From assembly GCA_020697255.1 (NCBI GenBank), contig JAJFBE010000002.1, positions 1 to 64,000 of the forward strand: 64,000 nucleotides of DNA, given 5' to 3'. Every line of letters begins with the position of its first letter. Position 1 is the first letter of the stretch. The translations under genes and the position numbers were made by a program. Below, in pieces: positions 46,308 to 53,756 of this stretch. This stretch comes from Burkholderiales bacterium (GTDB taxonomy: Bacteria > Pseudomonadota > Gammaproteobacteria > Burkholderiales > UBA11063). Below the pieces are notes generated by a model. It was not told the DNA's origin. It saw only the letters and a program-made list of their open reading frames with translations, and ran no database searches.

Positions 46308-46754
46308 ATGTCTAAATTTTATATCAGTACAGACAAATCTGCACCATCACAATCAATAGCTATCACCAATAATCAACTTAAAAACCTTTACATTCAAATT
46401 GAAAGTATTGTCCGTTATTTTAAAACCCGGCTGCTAGATAATACTGTAGCAGAAGGTATACAAAACAGAATTTGTAAACTGAATAAAGTCGAACATATTA
46501 ACCAGTTAACCCAGAATCAATATAATAATACTATTCATCATTTGCAAAATATAGAACATGTTATGCATCAATACTTTTGCTGTATTTCATTAATTGAAGA
46601 TAGTTTATTTAATTCCTTATTAGCCAGAGGCATTGACAATACCAATATCCTATATAATCCTCATAAAATATATGCCGGAAGCAATCGTTTGACAAGAGCT
46701 AAAAAACTAGCCAAAGAGCTGATTAATATAAGAATATTAAAAGAGCTCTACTAA
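46308..46754 (+). CDS. Antirepressor-like protein with an ORF6C-type domain
   Basis: A 148-aa protein. Residues 18-75 (ITNNQLKNLYIQIESIVRYF, then a short basic segment, then RICKLNKVEHINQLTQNQY) follow the pattern of the ORF6C/P22-AR C-terminal domains of phage antirepressors: a Gln-rich helix, a basic helix, and a helix ending near the LQNIE position. The C-terminal part is basic and unrecognised. No N-terminal DNA-binding Bro/Ant domain is present. Its leader is the predicted target of the C4-like RNA, which supports the call. No other phage genes are nearby, so it may be a relict immunity switch. Confidence 0.5.
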   Translation: MSKFYISTDKSAPSQSIAITNNQLKNLYIQIESIVRYFKTRLLDNTVAEGIQNRICKLNKVEHINQLTQNQYNNTIHHLQNIEHVMHQYFCCISLIEDSLFNSLLARGIDNTNILYNPHKIYAGSNRLTRAKKLAKELINIRILKELY

Positions 46755-46893
46755 TAGGTAATTTTTATAGTTTGTCTCATGCTGCCGTAGAAATTACGGC
46801 AGTTAGTTGCATATTTCCAGATAAAATATATTCTTTTCATTGAGTATAACGTTTTAAATATACATACTTTGTATACGTAGTAAAATAAAAGCG

Positions 46894-46902
46894 TGTTATA
46901 AT
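46894..46902 (+). promoter_or_regulatory. Extended -10 promoter of the PIN operon
   Basis: TGTTATAAT gives a perfect extended -10 (TGnTATAAT), 62 bases before the GTG start. Upstream in the same 209-base gap a perfect hairpin CTGCCGTA-GAAAT-TACGGCAG (46782-46802) may end the previous transcript, although it has no T tract. Confidence 0.55.
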
Positions 46903-46963
46903 TACTTCGTACAAGGATTTTGGTTAAAGTCCATAATTTAGAAATATTATCAAGAGTTTTATC

Positions 46964-47746
46964 GTGGATAAGATTGGTTTCATAGAAATTAGAATTACAG
47001 GTACTCAAGGTAATCTTGAATTAACTCCTGAACATTATGACATTCGTGAAATTAAGGATATGCTAGAAAATGTCGAGAAGTTAATTTATTCTGGTGATAA
47101 AAGAGAGCGTCCTATAATTACATACCAGATTGAATCCGGATCTGTTAAACATATATTTAAAACATCTATGCAATACATAATCGCATTTAACGCGATTATT
47201 GGACAAATTAACACAAATAGAAGCATTGATTTTCTTGATTTACCTACTAGTCAGGCTATAGAGCATATTCAGGACATAGCTTATAAAAAAGGCTATAATT
47301 TTGATATTAAAACATCTATAACTGATTCGAACACTATACACATAGATAAAAGCACCAAATTTTTATTACCCAAAAACATTCTAATTGATGCTGAATTTTA
47401 TTTTTATGGCAAAATAACCCTTGGTGGCGGTGCAAGGTCGGCAAAGATTGATTTAGTAACAGAAGATTTTGGCAAATTGACAATTGCAACCCCACAAGAT
47501 TTCATAGCTAAGCATGAAACCAATTTTTTATACAAAAATTTTTGTATTCGTGCAATAGGTAAACAACGAATTGATACCGGTGAGATTGAACGAAGTTCAC
47601 TTAAATTTATTGGATTAGTCGATTACAATTCAGCTTATGACGAAAGCTATCTAAAATCCTTAAGAGATAAAGCAAAAAAATCTTGGGGCGATGTTAAAGA
47701 TCCAGATGCATGGCTTAGAGAAATGAGGGGAGATTATGACCTCTAA
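46964..47746 (+). CDS. Uncharacterised partner of the PIN-domain protein
   Basis: A 260-aa soluble protein starting at a GTG with AAGAG upstream. I do not recognise the family. It is mixed alpha/beta with a Gly-rich turn (YGKITLGGGARSAKID) near residue 150. The C-terminus WGDVKDPDAWLREMRGDYDL has an Asp-rich, Arg-containing tail of the kind antitoxins use to occupy a nuclease active site. The stop overlaps the PIN gene by 11 bases, so the two are made together. A role as antitoxin or regulator of the PIN protein is inferred from arrangement only; it is much larger than VapB antitoxins. Confidence 0.6.
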   Translation: MDKIGFIEIRITGTQGNLELTPEHYDIREIKDMLENVEKLIYSGDKRERPIITYQIESGSVKHIFKTSMQYIIAFNAIIGQINTNRSIDFLDLPTSQAIEHIQDIAYKKGYNFDIKTSITDSNTIHIDKSTKFLLPKNILIDAEFYFYGKITLGGGARSAKIDLVTEDFGKLTIATPQDFIAKHETNFLYKNFCIRAIGKQRIDTGEIERSSLKFIGLVDYNSAYDESYLKSLRDKAKKSWGDVKDPDAWLREMRGDYDL

Positions 47747-48209
47747 AGCTGTATTATTGGATACAAACTTTTTCATACACCTTCTGAAGGAAGATAGTAA
47801 ATTATATAAGATTGCTAATGAGTACTTTAAATATTTTTGTGAACAAAATATGAAAATGAAAATTAGTACTATTTCTATAGCTGAATATTGTGTCATCGGC
47901 AGTTTGGATCAGCTGCCCCTAAAAAATATACAAATAGTCCCGTTCAATATCGACCACGCAACTAAGGCTGGAGAATTTGCAAAATATGTATTTGAGAGTA
48001 GAAACCTAATCGCAGTGGAAAGAACAATTATTCCAAATGATACTAAATTATTTGCTCAGGCCTATGTTGACAATTCTGTGAGTTTTTATTTATCCTCAGA
48101 TACCAAGAGTAAAAAAATCTATGACCTACTAATAAAAAAAGGAGATATCGGTTTTAAGTTTTTAGATTTGCATAATACTTATTTGGAATCATTTGGTAAA
48201 TTATTTTAA
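47736..48209 (+). CDS. PIN-domain ribonuclease, putative toxin
   Basis: A 157-aa protein starting VLLDTNFFIHLL (Asp9, Asn11), with Glu50 in ISIAEY, Asp102 in PNDTKLFAQAY and Asp122 in SSDTK. This matches the four-acid PIN active site in order and spacing. The middle region (residues 60-100) is divergent from VapC. It overlaps the upstream partner gene by 11 bases and is followed by a strong terminator, making a two-gene operon like a type II toxin-antitoxin pair. Confidence 0.75.
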   Translation: MTSKAVLLDTNFFIHLLKEDSKLYKIANEYFKYFCEQNMKMKISTISIAEYCVIGSLDQLPLKNIQIVPFNIDHATKAGEFAKYVFESRNLIAVERTIIPNDTKLFAQAYVDNSVSFYLSSDTKSKKIYDLLIKKGDIGFKFLDLHNTYLESFGKLF

Positions 48210-48217
48210 TAAATTTA

Positions 48218-49609
48218 CTAAATAAGCTCATCCTGATGAGCTTTTTTATCTACTATTACGTTAACTTCATCGTCTCGCAGGATAATATTTAGCCGTTCAT
48301 ATTGCTTTAAATCTTTAGATGAATAAATAACATGATTTTCCTGGTTTTTAACTATCGCATAACCACGTGATAAAATATTTTTTGGATTAACCAGCTCCAG
48401 ATGCCGGGAGCTAACCTGCAATTGCCGAGTCTTAGCCGTTAATACTCTATCCATATTACTAGATAACTGCCTAGATAAATTCTCAAGCAATGCCCTTGAT
48501 TCCTCCAGATTAATCTTATTATGCACAAACTTTGCACAAAGCATCTGTAAGTTGTTTTTACGTCGATAAACCAACTGGTTTAGGGCAGAACCAATGCGGT
48601 AATTGATATTATTTAATCTTACATGCCATTCGCGCAACTGATTTAATGGGTTTAAATGCTTTAATTGCATAATATATAAATCCAGCTGCTTTTTACTATT
48701 ATCTACAATATAGGTAAAATTATTATATAATCTATTATGTAAGTTATTAAGTAAATTATTCCATTCAGCACAGCTTTTGGCAACTAATTCGGCAGCAGCC
48801 GTTGGCGTGGGCGCACGTAAATCGGCAACAAAATCAATAATAGTCGTATCTGTTTCATGCCCTACCGCACTAATAATCGGAATTTTACTTACAAATACTT
48901 CACGAGCAACCACTTCTTCATTGAAACACCATAAATCCTCCATGCTGCCCCCGCCGCGACAGACTATCAAAACATCTACTTCATTACGTTTGTTGGCTGT
49001 TTTAATTGCTTTGGCTATTTGCATACCTGCGTCCATGCCTTGTACTGCAGTATGATATACAATAATCGGAATATTTGGCATGCGGCGCTTTAATGTAGTT
49101 GCTACATCACGAATGACTGCACCAACTGACGATGTAACCACACCAATTGATTTAGGGAAAATTGGTATCTTTTGCTTATGCTTTTGGTCAAATAGCCCTT
49201 CTAGTTTCAGTTTATTTAACAGGCGATTATAAGCTTCCCATAACTCACCCATCCCAACTTTACGAATTCGCTCTACATTTATTTGGTAACTGCCGTTTTG
49301 CGGGTAGATTGTTACTTTGCCCCGCACCTCTATCTGCTGCCCGTTTTCTAATTTAAAATCAATTAGCTTTAATAACCCGGCAAACACTACGCAAGAAACT
49401 TTGGCACCTTCATCTTTTAAATCAAAATATATATGGCTATAAGTCCTTATTCCCGAAATCTCACCTTTGATCCAAATTATCGGCATATTATTTTCAAGTA
49501 ATGTTTTAGCTAATTTATTTAATTGGCTAACGCTAATACTCTCATCGTAATTCTCCAAATTGCCTAAATCTGGCCTTGTAAAACCTTGCTTTATGATTAA
49601 CTTATCCAC
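48218..49609 (-). CDS. xseA: Exodeoxyribonuclease VII large subunit
   Basis: A 463-aa protein with an N-terminal OB fold (ISVSQLNKLAKTLLENNMP, IWIKGEISG, YFDLKDEGAKVSCVVF), the catalytic middle VVTSSVGAVIRDVATTLKRR, VDVLIVCRGGGSMEDLWCFNEE and SAVGHETDTTIIDFVADLRAPTPTAAAE, and a long coiled-coil C-terminus ending LSRGYAIV. It pairs with XseB to degrade single-stranded DNA. The start is a GTG lying inside a DnaA-box sequence. Its last codons double as the terminator of the convergent PIN operon. Confidence 0.95.
   Translation of the reverse strand: MDKLIIKQGFTRPDLGNLENYDESISVSQLNKLAKTLLENNMPIIWIKGEISGIRTYSHIYFDLKDEGAKVSCVVFAGLLKLIDFKLENGQQIEVRGKVTIYPQNGSYQINVERIRKVGMGELWEAYNRLLNKLKLEGLFDQKHKQKIPIFPKSIGVVTSSVGAVIRDVATTLKRRMPNIPIIVYHTAVQGMDAGMQIAKAIKTANKRNEVDVLIVCRGGGSMEDLWCFNEEVVAREVFVSKIPIISAVGHETDTTIIDFVADLRAPTPTAAAELVAKSCAEWNNLLNNLHNRLYNNFTYIVDNSKKQLDLYIMQLKHLNPLNQLREWHVRLNNINYRIGSALNQLVYRRKNNLQMLCAKFVHNKINLEESRALLENLSRQLSSNMDRVLTAKTRQLQVSSRHLELVNPKNILSRGYAIVKNQENHVIYSSKDLKQYERLNIILRDDEVNVIVDKKAHQDELI
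48224..48247 (+). terminator. Terminator of the PIN operon, embedded in xseA coding sequence
   Basis: AAGCTCATC (48224-48232) and GATGAGCTT (48235-48243) form a 9-bp stem, followed by a T run to 48247. It lies 15 bases after the PIN stop and inside the last eight codons of the convergent xseA. Confidence 0.8.
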
Positions 49610-49812
49610 AGCATCCCTTCTTAATAAACAAAGTCAAGTAATATTTTTAAAATATTTTTAAAAAATCACTTGACTTTTATAACATCTTGTTTTGTATCGT
49701 TTTATTCAAAGCTGTAAAAATATTTCTTTTTCATAAAAGAATTGATCTTATTCAATTATTCAAATGTGAGGCTTAAGTTGTGCACAGACTTATCCACAGC
49801 TTTTGTGGATAA
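49602..49812. promoter_or_regulatory. DnaA-box cluster with an AT-rich inverted repeat upstream of xseA
   Basis: Three perfect DnaA boxes occur in 211 bases: TTATCCACA at 49602-49610 and 49790-49798, and TGTGGATAA at 49804-49812. A near match, TTGTGCACA, lies at 49778-49786. The two right-hand boxes form a 10-bp inverted repeat. Between the groups is very AT-rich DNA, including AAAGTCAAGT/ACTTGACTTT arms (49630-49639 with 49668-49677). The gap also holds the xseA promoter zone (TTGACT within the arm, minus strand). Confidence 0.5.
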
Positions 49813-49823
49813 GCAAAAAAACT

Positions 49824-51239
49824 TTAACCATATTGTAGCGTTCGTGCAAAATTAGTAATCCCTAATGCTAATTTATCGGCAATTTTACTTCGAAATTCTG
49901 CTTGTTTTAATAATGTTTCTTCTACAGGATTGGAAATAAACGCCGTCTCTACTAATGCAGATGGGATATCAGGAGCTTTCAATACCGCAAATCCGGCATG
50001 CTCAATATTTTTGCTATGTAATGTATTTATACTTGCCATCTGCCCAAGCAATATACGTCCCAATTTATTACTACTATTCATAGTCCAACTTTGTGTCATA
50101 TCCATCAATATTCGCTTTACCGACCTATCTTGGGTATTAAACGATATACCACCAATTAAATCAGCTTGGTTTTGCACTTTAGCCATCCATCTGGCAAAGG
50201 AACTGCTTGCCCCGCGACCAGATAAAACAAATACCGAAGAGCCACGTGCCTGTGGGGTAGTAAAGGCATCCGCATGAATTGAAATAAATAAATCAGCCCT
50301 GGCCCGACGCGCAATTGCAACGCGGGTAGCCAGAGGAATAAAAACATCCTGATTCCTAGTTAGTCTTGCTTCCATATAACCAGTTTGATTAATTATCTGC
50401 TGCAATTGTTTGCCGATATCCAATACTACATCCTTTTCTTTTAATCCACTAGGGCCAACTGCACCCGGATCCTCCCCGCCATGCCCGGGATCTATCATAA
50501 CAATAAATTTACCTCTTGAGCCAGATGTCTTGGATAATACTATTTGCGGCAGCTTAACTATAGGGGTGGGTGTAGGTATCACTATAGGTTTAGTTTTAAT
50601 TACCTCGGTAATGTCCGGCATAGGGGTTTTATCTACTGCAATCGGCGCTTTAATTTGCGTACCTGTTGAAGCTTTACTACCACCTCCATCACTATTTAGC
50701 TCAAGTAGTGCAAGTAGATCATCATTTAAGCCTTCGTCATTTGTATTTGCACTATCAATATCCGGATATATATCCAATACATAACGATGTTTGTAATTAA
50801 CCGAGCCCAGATTAACCGGGGCAATTGAATTCGTTTGTACTCGTACATGCTGTTTTAAGATAATAATAAGCCTAAGGGTATCTTCACCAAGCTGACTAAC
50901 TTTAATATCTTTAATTATCGGATCAGCCTCTAATACCTTGGAACCTAAATTATTTAATACCCCATTTAAAATTATATCACTGATATCTACCACTAACTGA
51001 AGCGGATTATCCTCTACATGGGTTTTAGCTACAATACTATTTTGGGCCTCTAAAGTTAACCTGGTATAAATAGAAGATGGCCACAGTCGCACTGCAATTA
51101 ATTCATTGGCCACAGTGGGGCGGCTAATCAAATCGGTTAGTTCATCGGAAAATACATTGCGGCTAACTAATAACCCAATACCGCAAAATATCCCTAGTTC
51201 AATAAACTTACGCCGGCTTTCATCAAACTCTTTAGACAT
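49824..51239 (-). CDS. amiC: N-acetylmuramoyl-L-alanine amidase, AmiC type
   Basis: A 471-aa exported amidase. The N-terminus contains SRRKFIELGIFCGIGLLV, a twin-arginine signal like that of E. coli AmiC. An AMIN domain (about residues 45-160, VRLWPSSIYTRLTLEA) targets the septum. A linker rich in Pro and Thr leads to the Amidase_3 zinc domain with VMIDPGHGGEDPGA, ISIHADAF and ALVETAFISNP, which carry the His, His and Glu ligands. It cleaves septal peptidoglycan stem peptides. It overlaps tsaE by 46 bases and has AGGTCAGGA before the ATG. Confidence 0.95.
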   Translation of the reverse strand: MSKEFDESRRKFIELGIFCGIGLLVSRNVFSDELTDLISRPTVANELIAVRLWPSSIYTRLTLEAQNSIVAKTHVEDNPLQLVVDISDIILNGVLNNLGSKVLEADPIIKDIKVSQLGEDTLRLIIILKQHVRVQTNSIAPVNLGSVNYKHRYVLDIYPDIDSANTNDEGLNDDLLALLELNSDGGGSKASTGTQIKAPIAVDKTPMPDITEVIKTKPIVIPTPTPIVKLPQIVLSKTSGSRGKFIVMIDPGHGGEDPGAVGPSGLKEKDVVLDIGKQLQQIINQTGYMEARLTRNQDVFIPLATRVAIARRARADLFISIHADAFTTPQARGSSVFVLSGRGASSSFARWMAKVQNQADLIGGISFNTQDRSVKRILMDMTQSWTMNSSNKLGRILLGQMASINTLHSKNIEHAGFAVLKAPDIPSALVETAFISNPVEETLLKQAEFRSKIADKLALGITNFARTLQYG

Positions 51240-51667
51240 TCCTGACCTTTATTAGTATGTGCCGTAATCCGGCAGCTATGAATTTCGTTATTTATGCTTA
51301 GAGTAATATCCCAATCCATCTCTGGAATTAAGCCATTAGCCTTTTCTGCCCATTCAATAAAACATAAGTGCGGGTTGATAAAATATTCATCAAAGCCCAT
51401 GTCTAACCACTCATCAGCGCTACTAAACCGATATAAATCAAAATGAAAAATATCAATATAATCCAAATGGTACGGCTCAACGTAGGTGAATGTTGGGCTC
51501 TTAATGCTGCCAGTAACTCCCATAGCTTGTAGTATCTCACGTACCAAGGTGGTTTTGCCGGCCCCCAAATCACCATTAAGCGTAATTACAAAATTTGGTA
51601 CAATTACCTCTGCAATAAGCCCTGCCAATGTGTGGGTATCTGACAAAGAATTTAACTGAAAATTCAT
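51194..51667 (-). CDS. tsaE: tRNA threonylcarbamoyladenosine biosynthesis ATPase
   Basis: A 157-aa P-loop protein with LNGDLGAGKTTLVREIL as Walker A near residue 32, IKSPTFTYVEPY as switch region, FHFDLYRF and CFIEWAEKANGLIP as the Walker B/conserved Trp element. It supports TsaB-TsaD in t6A37 tRNA modification. The tsaE-amiC pairing is common in proteobacteria. The last 15 codons overlap the amiC start. Confidence 0.94.
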   Translation of the reverse strand: MNFQLNSLSDTHTLAGLIAEVIVPNFVITLNGDLGAGKTTLVREILQAMGVTGSIKSPTFTYVEPYHLDYIDIFHFDLYRFSSADEWLDMGFDEYFINPHLCFIEWAEKANGLIPEMDWDITLSINNEIHSCRITAHTNKGQECLKSLMKAGVSLLN

Positions 51668-51684
51668 AAGTAACTCTTAAAACA

Positions 51685-51712
51685 TGGATCCCTTGATACA
51701 ACGGGAATAACA
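51685..51712. repeat. Dispersed palindromic repeat, copy 3
   Basis: TGGATCCC at the left and CGGGAATAACA at the right, with an inner TTG/CAA pairing around an ATA loop. It lies in the 61-base divergent gap between tsaE and queG and belongs to the same family as the repeat at 18781. Confidence 0.6.
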
Positions 51713-51728
51713 CATAAAGTATATTTAA

Positions 51729-52793
51729 ATGATAGATTTTAGCATATTAACTAATGATATTTGTAAGCAAGCAGCTTCTTTTGGCTTTCTGGAAGCTGCT
51801 ATTGCCCAAATTAAAATAGATAGCAAAACCCAGGCCAATTTTCTTGGTTGGCTAAACAAAAACTTCCATGGCAATATGGATTATTTAGCTAAAAACACCC
51901 ATTTACGTTTTAATCCGGAACTTTTGCATAATGGCACCCTATCGATTATATGCATTAAAGCACCTTATCTGACTAAACCCGTTGACACGCACAAAGATAG
52001 ACTAAATAATACTAATCATGCCTACATCTCAAGCTATGCACTTGGGCGGGATTACCACAAGGTACTACGCAAAAAATTAAACGAGTATGCCACATGGATT
52101 AGCGAATATATTAGCAAATTTGATTTAGAACCGGACTATCGGGTATTTACCGATTCAGCTCCGATCATGGAAATTGAACTTGCCAAAAATTCTGGGCTTG
52201 GCTTTAGGGGGAAAAATACTTTATTGTTAAATACAAAAGAAGGCAGTATGTTCTTTCTCGGTGAAATCTTTACCAATCTACCTCTTACACCAGGCAATTC
52301 TGTCACCGCACATTGCGGTAGCTGCACCAAATGCATTGAAGTTTGCCCAACACAAGCATTTGTCTCCCCATATGTTTTGGATGCCAGAAAATGTATATCT
52401 TATCTTACAATCGAAAATAAAGAGAGTATCCCGGAAAAATATCGTAAAGCCATTGGCAATAGAATTTATGGCTGCGATGACTGCCAACTATTTTGTCCGT
52501 GGAATAAATTTAGCAAATTAACATCTTTAAATGATTTTGCGCCCAGAAACAACCTGGAAAATTTGTCCCTGATTGATGCTTTCTTAATTGATGAAACCCA
52601 GTGGCAAAAAATAATGCAAGGATCCGCTATATATCGTATCGGCTATGAATGCTGGCTTAGAAACGTGGCAGTTGCCTTAGGCAACGCCAAAACATCACCG
52701 CAAATAATAGTAGCGCTAGAAAGTAAACAAAATTTTCCATCTACAATGGTGCAGGAACATATAAAGTGGGCTCTGGCACAACATTTATATTAA
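51729..52793 (+). CDS. queG: Epoxyqueuosine reductase
   Basis: A 354-aa cobalamin and iron-sulfur enzyme. GNMDYLAKNTHLRFNPELL is the N-terminal signature, FTDSAPIMEIELAKNSGLGFRG holds the catalytic Asp and B12-binding residues, and CGSCTKCIEVCPTQAF plus CDDCQLFCPWNKF supply the Cys for two [4Fe-4S] clusters. A HEAT-like C-terminus follows. It reduces epoxyqueuosine to queuosine in tRNA. It is divergent from tsaE and convergent with an unknown secreted-protein gene. Confidence 0.95.
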   Translation: MIDFSILTNDICKQAASFGFLEAAIAQIKIDSKTQANFLGWLNKNFHGNMDYLAKNTHLRFNPELLHNGTLSIICIKAPYLTKPVDTHKDRLNNTNHAYISSYALGRDYHKVLRKKLNEYATWISEYISKFDLEPDYRVFTDSAPIMEIELAKNSGLGFRGKNTLLLNTKEGSMFFLGEIFTNLPLTPGNSVTAHCGSCTKCIEVCPTQAFVSPYVLDARKCISYLTIENKESIPEKYRKAIGNRIYGCDDCQLFCPWNKFSKLTSLNDFAPRNNLENLSLIDAFLIDETQWQKIMQGSAIYRIGYECWLRNVAVALGNAKTSPQIIVALESKQNFPSTMVQEHIKWALAQHLY

Positions 52794-52810
52794 AATCATA
52801 GCTATAAACG

Positions 52811-53458
52811 CTAGTCTCCGCCTCTTTCAATCTTATCGTATGAGATTATTGGAACTTCGTCAACTGACCATTCTCTTTTTACTAACACCTCCTCTTCTGA
52901 AACCCAGCAAATCATTTCATCTTCATTTAATATAAGCTGTTTACCGCCAGCGGTAAGCCAGGCAATTTCCACACTACTAATTGCCTGCCACAATTTTGGT
53001 GCTTTTTCCTTAGGATATCCTCTGGCTGAAACTTGCGTCATATTCTCAAGAGTAATCGTATATTGTATTACCCGATTTTTATTTTTACCAGTATAAATTT
53101 CATGAGAAGCTGTAAATTCCCGTACACCGACAAGCGGATCAGCCTGCATCTTATGTATTCTACTATCTAACGTATCTGAAAGACTTGTAATAACAGTATA
53201 ATACGGTTTGCCGCTTTGATCCTGATGTTGCTTAAAGCGCCACCTGAAGCTACATTTGATCGAATCCTGGTTGGATACGCACATATTTTCGTTTTTTGAT
53301 TCTTTGTTAATGACCAAACCTAAAGTATATTGATCAGGTATTTTACGGTTTAAATAAATAAAACAATGACCATATTGCACATCTTCTGCCTGAATCATAT
53401 TTTGCAGAAAGAATAATACCATAGCAATTCTTAAGGCATTCGTATTCAAAGTTTTCAT
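52811..53458 (-). CDS. Uncharacterised exported protein
   Basis: I prefer the ATG at 53458 (GAGGG five bases upstream) to one at 53497, because it places a Sec signal peptide, KTLNTNALRIAMVLFFLQNMIQA, at the N-terminus. The mature part (about 190 aa) is beta-rich with four Cys (YGHCFIYL, MCVSNQDSIKC, MICWVSEEE) and no recognisable domain. It stands alone between the convergent queG and the helicase leader. I cannot assign a function. Confidence 0.6.
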   Translation of the reverse strand: MKTLNTNALRIAMVLFFLQNMIQAEDVQYGHCFIYLNRKIPDQYTLGLVINKESKNENMCVSNQDSIKCSFRWRFKQHQDQSGKPYYTVITSLSDTLDSRIHKMQADPLVGVREFTASHEIYTGKNKNRVIQYTITLENMTQVSARGYPKEKAPKLWQAISSVEIAWLTAGGKQLILNEDEMICWVSEEEVLVKREWSVDEVPIISYDKIERGGD

Positions 53459-53548
53459 AATTCCCTCTTTAAAACAAATTGTAATACCAAATTTCAAATT
53501 TAACTATACTAATTAAGATTACCACACATTGTTACAAAATGCTCTCAA

Positions 53549-53590
53549 TTGACAGTAATGTGTACTTATTATAATATTTAGTATAATAAG
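53549..53590 (+). promoter_or_regulatory. Promoter and inverted repeat in the long leader of the DEAD-box gene
   Basis: TTGACA at 53549-53554 with TAATAT at 53572-53577 (17-base spacer) or TATAAT at 53570-53575 (15). A perfect 9-bp inverted repeat CTTATTATA/TATAATAAG (53565-53573 with 53582-53590) covers the -10. The leader to the ATG is about 170 bases and has another hairpin, TTTGAAA/TTTCAAA, near 53648-53666. Cold-shock helicase genes often have long leaders like this. Confidence 0.5.
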
Positions 53591-53756
53591 CAACCGTACC
53601 TTTACTATACTGTAACATATTTACAGATATTTGTCTACCGGCATTTTTGAAATGTTTTTTCAAATATATTCTCCATTTAGCAACGTATCTATCCAATTTG
53701 CGGAACATAGTGGGGCATTTATGATATAATTCATAGTTTTAACATGAAAGAAAAAT

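Noticed and set aside
46751-47008. 85-codon minus-strand ORF upstream of the PIN operon
   Set aside because: It overlaps the PIN operon promoter and the start of the 260-aa gene, has no RBS, and shows no domain. It is a shadow of AT-rich DNA.
49602-49812. Calling the DnaA-box cluster the chromosomal origin
   Set aside because: None of dnaA, dnaN, rpmH, mnmG or parAB is adjacent, and I cannot compute skew. It is kept as a DnaA-box cluster only.
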